Positions 17,316 through 23,030 of a DNA stretch of 34,832 nucleotides are shown here, one piece after another. This DNA is from Clostridium sp. AM58-1XD. Lineage in GTDB: Bacteria > Bacillota > Clostridia > Lachnospirales > Lachnospiraceae. Every line of letters begins with the position of its first letter. The stretch's first letter is position 1. The translations under genes were made by a program, and so were the position numbers. The stretch spans positions 1 through 34,832 of the forward strand of contig NZ_QSDR01000040.1 of NCBI RefSeq assembly GCF_003464085.1. Reading direction: 5' to 3'. Below the pieces are notes generated by a model, which saw only the letters and a program-made list of their open reading frames with translations, was not told where the DNA came from and searched no databases.

Positions 17316-17402
17316 TTATTTATCTCTGTCCAACCATTTACAAATATAGTAGCAAACTATACCTGCCATAACAGAGATAAGAAAAGTGGTTATGTATTGC
17401 AC
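17316..17402 (-). CDS. Small hydrophobic peptide 1, Fst/Ldr-like type I toxin candidate
   Basis: A 28-aa peptide is read leftwards from a GTG at 17402 to TAA at 17316. It has a perfect AGGAGG eight bases before the start. The protein has a single transmembrane stretch (YITTFLISVMAGIVCYYIC) followed by a charged tail KWLDRDK. The tail is reminiscent of the C-terminal WL-basic motif of Ldr and the charged tails of Fst toxins. Known members of those families depolarise or deform the membrane when over-expressed, and that function is inferred here. The mRNA leader has a hairpin (CTTTCC/GGAAGG) adjoining the ribosome site, as in translationally masked type I toxins. Two more copies follow downstream. 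Confidence 0.8.
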   Translation of the reverse strand: MQYITTFLISVMAGIVCYYICKWLDRDK

Positions 17403-17445
17403 TGGTCGCACCTCCTTCCTGCTGGAAAGAGTCAACAGCAACTTT

Positions 17446-17474
17446 ATTATATCGCTTCGATAGAAGGCTGTCCA
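17446..17474 (-). promoter_or_regulatory. Promoter of peptide gene 1
   Basis: On the minus strand, TGGACA (plus positions 17469-17474), a 17-bp spacer and a perfect TATAAT (17446-17451) precede the peptide gene, giving a leader of about 40 nt. Confidence 0.8.
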
Positions 17475-17583
17475 TTGTTTTGTAATAAATCCATAAAGAG
17501 TTCTGAACAGTAATCAGAACGGCAGAGTAGCACACTCATAGCGCACAAACACCCCTAGAATCCTTGAAAATCCAGCCTTCACC

Positions 17584-17622
17584 GTTTCCATTGAGGAGAG
17601 CGCAAAAGAAGGAAAGTTCTAG
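17584..17622 (+). pseudogene. Remnant of a GGGtGRT gene 3' end (copy 1)
   Basis: The 39 bases GTTTCCATTGAGG...AAGTTCTAG read in frame as VSIEESAKEGKF and a stop. The intact gene ends VAIEEASKAGKF and a stop. The remnant therefore looks like the displaced 3' end of a related GGGtGRT allele, separating module 1 from module 2. No longer upstream coding homology is visible. Confidence 0.7.
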
Positions 17623-17711
17623 GCGAAAGCTTATAAAATAAGGCTTTTTAAAGATTGTAAAGATGGTTGATGGTCGGAATTAAAAGAACTATTCTGATGA
17701 GTGATAAACTA

Positions 17712-17743
17712 TTGACATTTATAATTGTAAGGCGTAATATAAT
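17712..17743 (+). promoter_or_regulatory. Promoter of small RNA 2
   Basis: TTGACA (17712-17717) and TAATATAAT (17735-17743) have the same geometry as in modules 1 and 3. Confidence 0.8.
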
Positions 17744-17748
17744 ATTAG

Positions 17749-17826
17749 CAGAGAAAAGCGAATGTGTTCCAATGGTGCACAGACGATTCCCCAGGGAGTT
17801 GCAGCTCCCTGGGGATTCTATTTTCC
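17749..17826 (+). ncRNA. Candidate antitoxin small RNA 2
   Basis: The predicted RNA is about 78 nt and ends at the terminator TCCCCAGGGAG (17788-17798)/CTCCCTGGGGA (17805-17815) followed by a T-rich stretch. Its 5' segment (17752-17781; AGAAAAGCGAATGTGTTCCAA, GTGCACA) follows the module-2 peptide start antisense (17924-17954; AGAAAAGCGATTATGTATTCCAA, GTGTACAC) rather than module 1. Complementarity is thus module specific. Confidence 0.75.
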
Positions 17827-17859
17827 TTTTGAAGTGGAATAACTTAGGCAGACTGTCGA

Positions 17860-17946
17860 TTATTTATCTCCATCCAACCATTTGCAGATATAGTAGCAGA
17901 CTATACCAGCCGCGATAGAGATAAGAAAAGCGATTATGTATTCCAA
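17860..17946 (-). CDS. Small hydrophobic peptide 2, Fst/Ldr-like type I toxin candidate
   Basis: This 28-codon gene runs from a TTG at 17946 to TAA at 17860. An AGGAGG lies seven bases upstream. The peptide (EYIIAFLISIAAGIVCYY..., ending CKWLDGDK) has one transmembrane helix and a charged tail and differs from peptide 1 at a handful of positions. The same masked ribosome-site hairpin precedes it. TTG is a weak start, which fits low toxin translation. Function is inferred from size, hydrophobicity and the facing small RNA. Confidence 0.78.
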   Translation of the reverse strand: MEYIIAFLISIAAGIVCYYICKWLDGDK

Positions 17947-17988
17947 GTGTACACCTCCTTCCTGCTGGAAAGAGTCAACAGCAATTTT

Positions 17989-18016
17989 ATTATAGTGGTT
18001 AAGCGGTGAATGTCTA
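17989..18016 (-). promoter_or_regulatory. Promoter of peptide gene 2
   Basis: On the minus strand, TAGACA (18011-18016), a 16-bp spacer and TATAAT (17989-17994) are at the same relative position as in the other modules. Confidence 0.7.
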
Positions 18017-18124
18017 TGCTGACTTTTAAAATAGAGTGTGGGGATTGGAAGTCATCAGTAGTGCACAGTAGCACACTCATAGCGTACAAACACCCCTCAA
18101 CCCCTTATAAAACCGTCCCTCATC

Positions 18125-18163
18125 GTTTCCATTGAGGAGAGCGCAAAAGAAGGAAAATGTTAA
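18125..18163 (+). pseudogene. Remnant of a GGGtGRT gene 3' end (copy 2)
   Basis: These bases read VSIEESAKEGKC and a stop, followed by AATGCTGATAGAATAAGA, which is identical to the sequence just after the intact GGGtGRT stop (from 17090). The shared downstream flank strengthens the case that these are duplicated gene ends and not chance similarity. Confidence 0.75.
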
Positions 18164-18237
18164 GAAAATGCTGATAGAATAAGAGATTTTCAAAGTTGTG
18201 AAAGTGGTTGGAACAAAAAGCAATTAGTAAGTGTTTC

Positions 18238-18269
18238 TTGACATTTTATTTATTTTGGTTTAATATAAT
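18238..18269 (+). promoter_or_regulatory. Promoter of small RNA 3
   Basis: TTGACA (18238-18243) and TAATATAAT (18261-18269) have the same geometry as modules 1 and 2. Confidence 0.8.
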
Positions 18270-18274
18270 GTTAG

Positions 18275-18346
18275 CAAAGAAAAGTAGTTATGTCCGTATG
18301 GCATAGTAAAAACCCAGAGAGTGGCAGCTCTCTGGGTTTTCTTTTC
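18275..18346 (+). ncRNA. Candidate antitoxin small RNA 3
   Basis: The predicted RNA is about 72 nt with a 13-bp perfect terminator stem (AAAACCCAGAGAG at 18309-18321, CTCTCTGGGTTTT at 18328-18340) and a T-rich tail. The 5' segment 18277-18303 (AAGAAAAGTAGTTATGT, CCGTATGGCA) matches the module-3 peptide start antisense at 18447-18477 (AAGAAAAGTAATTATGT, CCGTGATGGCA) and not the other modules. Confidence 0.75.
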
Positions 18347-18383
18347 CTCCTTCTTAAGTAGAGTAACTTAGGCTGGCTGTCGA

Positions 18384-18470
18384 TTATTTATCTCTGTCCA
18401 ACCATTTGCAGATAAAGTAGCAGACAATACCTGCCGAAACAGAAATAAGAAAAGTAATTATGTATTCCGT
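18384..18470 (-). CDS. Small hydrophobic peptide 3, start codon ACG
   Basis: This third 28-codon copy ends at TAA 18384. The codon aligned with the GTG and TTG starts of copies 1 and 2 is ACG here, seven bases after AGGAGG. No ATG, GTG or TTG lies in frame nearby, so translation would need a non-standard start or the gene is silent. The peptide reads EYIITFLISVSAGIVCYF... with the tail KWLDRDK. The small RNA, both promoters and the hairpin before the ribosome site are all intact, which argues against general decay. Confidence 0.65.
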   Translation of the reverse strand, partial: TEYIITFLISVSAGIVCYFICKWLDRDK

Positions 18471-18509
18471 GATGGCACCTCCTTCCTGTTGGAAAGAGTC
18501 AACAGCAAT

Positions 18510-19439
18510 TTAATTATAGCTGCTAAATAATGGCATGTCCATTTCAAGCTCAATATCCTCTTCAAATATCTGTATAACCCTGTAATTGTTTAGCTTTATT
18601 AACCGCTCCTGAAAAGCGGACGGTTTTTTAGTGTACATGCTGTAAGTGACGGAGGTATCAATATATGGCTCCAAAGCGGAGGCATCGGCGACGGGGAAGA
18701 GATCCTTATGGCTGTCTATGAAATCTTTATTCTTTTCTTCAAGGCTGTAGTAAGGTGCGCTATTTCTGCCAAGTGACTGTAAATATTCAGATTTTGCCGG
18801 GCAGTAATCGCCCTCAATATATGTTCCCATGTAAACATGACCTGGCCCATCTTCCCATTCCTTAACGCCATATCCATGAAATAAATTATTTTTCCATTCG
18901 CCATTGTACGTATAGGTGTATCCATCGTCAGTCATCGCCCTGAATTTACCGGTACCATTTGCCCGGCCGTCTACCGTTTCACCGTTATAATATCCAATTC
19001 GGTTCGTGCCATCTGAAAAGACGACTAAAAAATCGTTGTCGTTCAGATATCCTTCTCTATTCGGCTTGTTATCTTTCCACAGGCCGTCGTATAGAATTTC
19101 TACCTTGTCCTTGTCATATGTAAATGTGCCGTCTCCGTCTGCCAGGCCGTTTAGGGCGCTGCCTGTATAGAGCCCGTCATATTCAGTTCCTGTAAATTCA
19201 GCAGTGAAAGGCGCATTAGTTAAAGTACCGTCAGCCGCCGCGCCGTTTACAAATGTTCCGCGATATTCCCAGCCGCCGTTTTCCCCATCTACATGGAAAT
19301 ACCCTTCGCCTGCCGGCAGGCCCTTTTTCAGAGTACCGGTGTATCGAGCAGGAATGGTCTGATCGGCAAATGGAATGGAAACCTCCTTATCTTCGACTTT
19401 TTGAGAACATGCGGTAAGTAAAACAAGGAATAAAAATAC
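18510..19439 (-). pseudogene. MORN-repeat lipoprotein lacking its 5' end
   Basis: One open frame of 309 codons runs from 19439 to the stop at 18510. It begins VFLFLVLLTACSQK, a lipoprotein signal core with lipobox LTAC, but has no start codon. The codon just before (19440-19442) is a stop and no ribosome site is near. The body has MORN-like repeats (YDGLYTGSALNGLADGDG, YNGEWKNNLFHGYGVKEW, YMGTYIEGDYC), which in bacteria are surface repeats of mostly unknown role. The charged start of the signal peptide is missing. The break could be a 5' deletion, a frameshift or an assembly junction at about 19440. An internal ATG at 18935 would give only the C-terminal 141 aa. The 3' end overlaps a promoter of the peptide module. 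Confidence 0.72.
18513..18541 (-). promoter_or_regulatory. Promoter of peptide gene 3
   Basis: On the minus strand, TGGACA (18536-18541), a 17-bp spacer and TATAAT (18513-18518) are found. This promoter lies inside the last codons of the MORN-repeat gene, which stops at 18510. Confidence 0.75.
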
Positions 19440-19578
19440 TCAGAAACCGGAGAGGAGAGAAACTTCCGACAGGCAGGCATGAGCGGTTAATGCAGGCATT
19501 TAAACATTTCAGTTGCAAATCAGTAATAATGCCGGGGAACATGTAATGCCGTCAATAACCGCGCCTGCAGCCTCATAC

Positions 19579-20178
19579 TTACAGCAGCTGAATACTATAC
19601 GCCGTTGTCTGCGGCGGGATGCTGGCTGTCTGGAAATTAGCATGTGTCACCCGGACCAGCTGGCCGGGACGTATGGAGCCCAGTCTTACGGGGAAGCCGT
19701 TTCTGTCCCTAATAACGGTAGAATTCGTAACGATAAATCTTGTCTGACTGCCAGGGATATTCGGTATGCCGGTAACAAGCACGTTAGTGATTGGATCGAC
19801 CCGGACAACACGGCCTGTTGTGACGCTTGAGGAGGGGGGAGCTGCAGATGGAGCCCTTCTCGTAACGATCATAAATGCATTGGACTGAGGCGGGATACTC
19901 CTTGTCATATTCGGTGAAAAGGTTACGTTAATCCACATTCCTTTACGCAGATCGCAGAAACATACGCGGGCGCCGGATGAGTTGATAATAACGGTGCTGT
20001 TGGATACGTTCAGCCTTATAACTTCTATAAAAGTCAAGCCGTTTTGTCTTTGGCTGGAATAAGAAACCAGAATGGATCCGGTATTCCTGGTGGTGAATGA
20101 AACTTCCTCTATGAGGGCGTTGTCGATTCTGAGAAGATTGCCCTGCCGTACAATAGAACCTCTGTTGTCACTGCTCAT
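19579..20178 (-). CDS. Uncharacterised protein with two similar domains
   Basis: This 199-aa protein starts at the ATG at 20178, which has GAGG six bases upstream; an ATG at 20190 lacks a ribosome site. I do not recognise the family. Two related beta-rich segments are visible. One holds NSTVIINSSGARVCFCDLRKG followed by SIPPQSNAFMIV. The second holds NSTVIRDRNGFPVRLGSIRPGQ followed by SIPPQTTAYSIQ. Between them is a Pro/Ser/Ala-rich linker (RRAPSAAPPSSSVT). The repeated NSTVI...G...R.G...SIPPQ pattern suggests a duplicated small beta-barrel. No signal peptide or membrane segment is evident. Confidence 0.68.
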   Translation of the reverse strand: MSSDNRGSIVRQGNLLRIDNALIEEVSFTTRNTGSILVSYSSQRQNGLTFIEVIRLNVSNSTVIINSSGARVCFCDLRKGMWINVTFSPNMTRSIPPQSNAFMIVTRRAPSAAPPSSSVTTGRVVRVDPITNVLVTGIPNIPGSQTRFIVTNSTVIRDRNGFPVRLGSIRPGQLVRVTHANFQTASIPPQTTAYSIQLL

Positions 20179-20289
20179 ATTTGGCCTCATAACGAAAAGA
20201 TGTTTGTCATTAATATATGACTGGGAAAAGAAATGTTTCTATAAATTCTGGAATTAAGCGAAGCAGAATTCCAGGAAAGTGAAAAATTA

Positions 20290-20318
20290 TTGAAAATCGG
20301 AAGAATCTCTGGTATACT
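20290..20318 (+). promoter_or_regulatory. Promoter of the queuine-salvage operon
   Basis: TTGAAA (20290-20295), a 17-bp spacer and TATACT (20313-20318) are found. Transcription would start near 20325, about 25 nt before the riboswitch aptamer. Confidence 0.7.
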
Positions 20319-20348
20319 TCATTTGCATTACAACTCAGGCACAGCCTG

Positions 20349-20388
20349 GACTGGTTCGAAAACTTCCCAGTATAAAAAACTAAGGAAT
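20349..20388 (+). promoter_or_regulatory. preQ1-I riboswitch aptamer
   Basis: A short stem ACTGG (20350-20354)/CCAGT (20367-20371) encloses TTCGAAAACTTC and is followed by the A-rich tail ATAAAAAACTAAGGA (20372-20386). Stem size, loop size and the AAAAAACTAAG tail match the very small preQ1-I class, which senses the queuosine precursor preQ1. Two tandem terminators follow directly, so control is probably by transcription termination when preQ1 is bound. The exact pseudoknot pairing was not resolved by eye. Confidence 0.8.
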
Positions 20389-20408
20389 GAAATGCGAAGA
20401 GTTTACTG

Positions 20409-20432
20409 CGCCTGCCTGTCAGGCGTATTTTT
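20409..20432 (+). terminator. Riboswitch-associated terminator 1
   Basis: CGCCTG (20409-20414) pairs with CAGGCG (20420-20425) and is followed by TATTTTT. It lies 20 bp after the aptamer. Confidence 0.75.
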
Positions 20433-20458
20433 GCCATGTCCTTAGGACGTGGCTTTTT
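20433..20458 (+). terminator. Riboswitch-associated terminator 2
   Basis: GCCATGTCC pairs with GGACGTGGC through one G-U pair around a TTA loop, followed by TTTTT. A second terminator directly behind the first suggests tight shut-off of the operon. Confidence 0.75.
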
Positions 20459-20502
20459 CTTTGCCTTTCTTTTCTTAAAACAGAAGAAAAGGAGAGAAAA
20501 TA

Positions 20503-21510
20503 ATGAAAAAACGCAAGGTACTGATTGACTGTGATCCAGGAATTGACGACAGCCTGACCCTGATGCTGGCTCTGACTTCACCGGAACTGGAGATAGTCGG
20601 TATCACAACGGTTTGCGGGAATGTTCCGCCGGACATGGGGGCTCAAAACGTACGGAAGGTGCTGAAATTAATGGGGCGCCTGGACATTCCTGTGTATCAG
20701 GGGGCTGACAGGCCTTTAGTGAAGGAATACGTGAGCGCTCAGGATACGCACGGTATGGACGGACTGGGAGAGGCTGAACTGGAAGAAATCGGTCTGAACG
20801 ATGATTTACAAGGCAGAATCGCTTCCGGGGCGGCGGAATTTATTCAGAATATTTTGAGAAGCCAGGAACAGATATCCATCATCGCCATAGGCCCGCTGAC
20901 AAACATTGCAGAAGCATTAAAGGCGGACAGGAGCGCATTTGCTCATCTGGATATGTTCGTCTCTATGGGAGGCAGTTTCAAAAGCCATGGAAACTGTTCT
21001 CCCGTAGCGGAGTACAACTATTGGTGCGACCCGGATGCGGCTGAGTTTGTCTATCAGAACCTGGGAACCAGAATTCATATGGTGGGACTGGATGTGACAA
21101 GAAAAATCGTTCTCACGCCCAATATATTGGAGTATATGAAAGTTTTAAATAGAGAGATAGGCCGTTTTATAGAAGCAATAACAAGATTTTATTTTGATTT
21201 CCATTGGAAATACGAGGGAATTATCGGATGCGTTATCAATGACCCGCTGGCAGTGGCTTATTTGATCCGGCCGGAGCTGTGCCGCGGCTTTGATGCATAT
21301 ACGGCCGTGGATACAGAAGGATTGGCGATCGGTCAGACAATAGTGGATTCCATGAACTTCTGGCATAAGAAGGCGAACAGTCACGTGCTGACAGAAGTGG
21401 ATGAGCTGGAATTCATGACCATGTTTCTTGCGCGGCTCTTTGACCGGAAGGAAGAAGAGGTCAGAGATGTCCTGAACCAGATTATGGTGACAGGAGGCGG
21501 TTCCCGGTGA
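20503..21510 (+). CDS. queK: Nucleoside hydrolase, probable queuosine hydrolase QueK
   Basis: This 335-aa IUNH-family hydrolase has the N-terminal calcium-binding motif DCDPGIDDSLTLMLAL (about residues 9-24), the HGMDGLG motif and the MGG/WCDPDAAE region. The usual active-site HDPLA motif reads NDPLA, so the classical proton-donor His is absent, hinting at a non-standard base. The gene is the first of a coupled trio with an ECF S component and a radical SAM protein, behind a preQ1-I riboswitch. Queuosine salvage operons of that composition are described for gut Clostridia, where this enzyme frees queuine from the nucleoside. The function is assigned mainly by context. AGGAGAG precedes the ATG. 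Confidence 0.82.
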   Translation: MKKRKVLIDCDPGIDDSLTLMLALTSPELEIVGITTVCGNVPPDMGAQNVRKVLKLMGRLDIPVYQGADRPLVKEYVSAQDTHGMDGLGEAELEEIGLNDDLQGRIASGAAEFIQNILRSQEQISIIAIGPLTNIAEALKADRSAFAHLDMFVSMGGSFKSHGNCSPVAEYNYWCDPDAAEFVYQNLGTRIHMVGLDVTRKIVLTPNILEYMKVLNREIGRFIEAITRFYFDFHWKYEGIIGCVINDPLAVAYLIRPELCRGFDAYTAVDTEGLAIGQTIVDSMNFWHKKANSHVLTEVDELEFMTMFLARLFDRKEEEVRDVLNQIMVTGGGSR

Positions 21511-22070
21511 AAAGGCAGAGCACGATGCGCATGGCGGTGGCTGCCTTCTGCGCCGCCGTTAATTTTTCCGGCGCCTATATAGCACTCTGCCTGAAGCTGC
21601 CGGTCTGTCTTGACAGCATAGGTACTTTGCTGGCGGCTGCACTTCTGGGACCGTGGTATGGGATGGCAGCAGCTATGGGGAGCGCATTTTTGAGCGGTGT
21701 GACCAGCGATATATACGCACTTTACTTTATGCCGGCCGGTATGATTACAGGAATTACCGCAGGGCTGCTGTTTAAAACGCGGCTGTTTAAAGGCAGAAGG
21801 ACAGCGGTCGGAACGGCATTGCTCACATTGCCAGGCAGTCTGGTCGGCGCCGTAATCTCAGCATTTGTGTTTGGCGGTGTGACATCTTCCGGTTCTTCCA
21901 TTTTGGTACAGCTGTTTTGCCGCCTGGGCTGCGGATTGGTAGCCAGCGCATTTGCAGTTCAGATTATTACCGATTATGCGGACCGTTTTATTTCAGCGGC
22001 CCTGGTCCTGTCATTTCTGTCATATTTGACAGAGGAAATGAAAATGCGGCTGAGAGGAGGCCATGATTGA
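21507..22070 (+). CDS. queT: ECF transporter S component, probable queuine/queuosine uptake
   Basis: This 187-aa membrane protein has about five to six hydrophobic segments, the size of substrate-binding S components of energy-coupling factor transporters. It begins at a GTG (21507) that overlaps the queK stop, with AGGAGG nine bases upstream. Typical pieces are AAVNFSGAYIALCLKLPV and a glycine-rich GPWYGMAAAMGSAFLSG. The ATPase and T subunits are not in the window, so it probably shares a common module encoded elsewhere. Substrate assignment to queuine or queuosine rests on the neighbours and the riboswitch. A different vitamin or nucleobase cannot be excluded from the protein alone. Confidence 0.75.
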   Translation: MKRQSTMRMAVAAFCAAVNFSGAYIALCLKLPVCLDSIGTLLAAALLGPWYGMAAAMGSAFLSGVTSDIYALYFMPAGMITGITAGLLFKTRLFKGRRTAVGTALLTLPGSLVGAVISAFVFGGVTSSGSSILVQLFCRLGCGLVASAFAVQIITDYADRFISAALVLSFLSYLTEEMKMRLRGGHD

Positions 22071-22759
22071 TGGAACGATATCATGTAATACAGGAAAAAA
22101 ATCCAAGGGAAATCGTGCTTTTAAAAGCATTTCCCTGCGTTTGGGGAAAATGTACATTCTGTGACTATACGGAAGATAATTCCAGAGATGAAGATGAAAT
22201 GAGGTTTCTGAATTCCAGGGTTCTTTCCATGGTGACCGGGGAAAAGGGAGTACTCGAAGTTATAAATTCCGGAAGCTGTTTCGAACTGCCGAAGAGTACT
22301 TTAAAGGATATAAAGGATACGATAGACAAAAAGAAAATCCAGCGGCTTTTTTTTGAAAGTCACTGGATATACAGGCATAGACTGAACGAAATGCGGGAAC
22401 TTATGGGGATTCCGATTACATACAAAATCGGAGTGGAATCCTTTGACAATGAATTCAGAGAAAAGGTTCTCAACAAACATGCGGATTTCAAAAGTCCAGA
22501 AGAGGTCGCTGAGTATTTTGATTCGCCCTGTATTATGGTGGGGATAGCGGGTCAGACGAAAAAGATGATTGAACGGGACATTGAACTGTTAAAACGCCAT
22601 TTTAAACTGGGGACCGTTAATGTATTTACGGATAATTCCACCGCTATTAAGCGGGACCCGGAGCTGGTAACGTGGTTTGCCGTGGAATATGCATGGCTGA
22701 GAGACGATCCTTCAGTGGAAGTACTGTTTGAAAATACGGATTTCGGAGTGGGCGATTAA
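22070..22759 (+). CDS. queL: Radical SAM enzyme, probable queuine lyase QueL
   Basis: This 229-aa protein starts at the ATG at 22070, overlapping the previous stop (TGATG) and nine bases after GGAGG. The cluster motif is CVWGKCTFC near residue 22, a CX4CX2C spacing instead of the common CX3CX2C. Further segments are EVINSGSCFELPK, FFESHWIYRHRL and IGVESFDNEFREKV, with a barrel shorter than in most radical SAM enzymes. In C. difficile-type salvage a radical SAM lyase converts queuine to preQ1. The operon partners and the upstream preQ1-I riboswitch make that the best assignment. It is strong by context but not proven by motif. Confidence 0.8.
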   Translation: MERYHVIQEKNPREIVLLKAFPCVWGKCTFCDYTEDNSRDEDEMRFLNSRVLSMVTGEKGVLEVINSGSCFELPKSTLKDIKDTIDKKKIQRLFFESHWIYRHRLNEMRELMGIPITYKIGVESFDNEFREKVLNKHADFKSPEEVAEYFDSPCIMVGIAGQTKKMIERDIELLKRHFKLGTVNVFTDNSTAIKRDPELVTWFAVEYAWLRDDPSVEVLFENTDFGVGD

Positions 22760-22893
22760 ACGTCAAAAGAGTTCCTGCTAGATCATGGTGTCGTCCTTCA
22801 TCATTTCAGACAGGCTGAAACAGCAGATTCTGCGGCTGCGATGCTCTTTAGGATACATAACTGATGGATTCGGGCATTCATGGAATATTGGAC

Positions 22894-22922
22894 TTGTTTT
22901 CCCCTGGAGGATATGGTACAAT
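22894..22922 (+). promoter_or_regulatory. Candidate promoter of the UreI/AmiS gene
   Basis: TTGTTT (22894-22899), a 17-bp spacer and TACAAT (22917-22922) lie within the 270-bp gap after queL. The rest of that gap shows no gene I can support. Confidence 0.45.
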
Positions 22923-22941
22923 AATCCGGCTTTCATACCGT

Positions 22942-22989
22942 AAAATAAGAGGTGTTCTGTGATCTGCTCACTGGAACAGCTCTTATTTT
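22942..22989. terminator. Long hairpin in the leader of the UreI/AmiS gene
   Basis: AAAATAAGAG (22942-22951) pairs perfectly with CTCTTATTTT (22980-22989), with an inner TGTTC/GAACA stem. The flanking A and T runs would make a bidirectional terminator. It lies between a candidate promoter and the ureI-like start, so it is either the queL terminator or an attenuator of the downstream gene. Confidence 0.6.
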
Positions 22990-23030
22990 GACTAAGACAA
23001 AAGTGAAAAAAATAACAGGGGGAATAAAAA

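Larger units (their letters stand above)
17049..17583. repeat. Tandem unit 1: GGGtGRT 3' end plus small RNA/peptide module
   Basis: This is the first of three consecutive homologous units. It begins with the last codons of the intact GGGtGRT gene. It then contains a plus-strand small RNA promoter and terminator, a minus-strand 28-codon peptide gene with its own promoter, and a right flank with GTAGCACACTCATAGCG and CACAAACACCCCT. The period to the next unit is 535 bp. Confidence 0.85.
17584..18124. repeat. Tandem unit 2
   Basis: This second homologous unit of 541 bp opens with GGGtGRT 3'-end remnant 1. It repeats the promoter, small RNA, terminator, peptide gene and right flank of unit 1 at roughly 80 percent identity by eye, with the sequence-specific RNA/peptide pairing segment diverged. 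Confidence 0.85.
18125..18541. repeat. Tandem unit 3, truncated on the right
   Basis: This third homologous unit opens with GGGtGRT 3'-end remnant 2. It contains the small RNA, terminator, peptide gene and peptide promoter. Homology stops at the peptide promoter near 18541, where the MORN-repeat coding sequence takes over, so the usual right flank and a third remnant are missing. Confidence 0.8.

Noticed and set aside
17667..17918. An 83-codon plus-strand open frame across module 2
   Set aside because: It crosses the small RNA promoter and terminator, is not kept in modules 1 and 3, and has no ribosome site.
17049..18541. CRISPR array interpretation of the repeats
   Set aside because: Repeats are three ~540-bp divergent units with genes and promoters, not short identical repeats with unique spacers. 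No cas genes are present.
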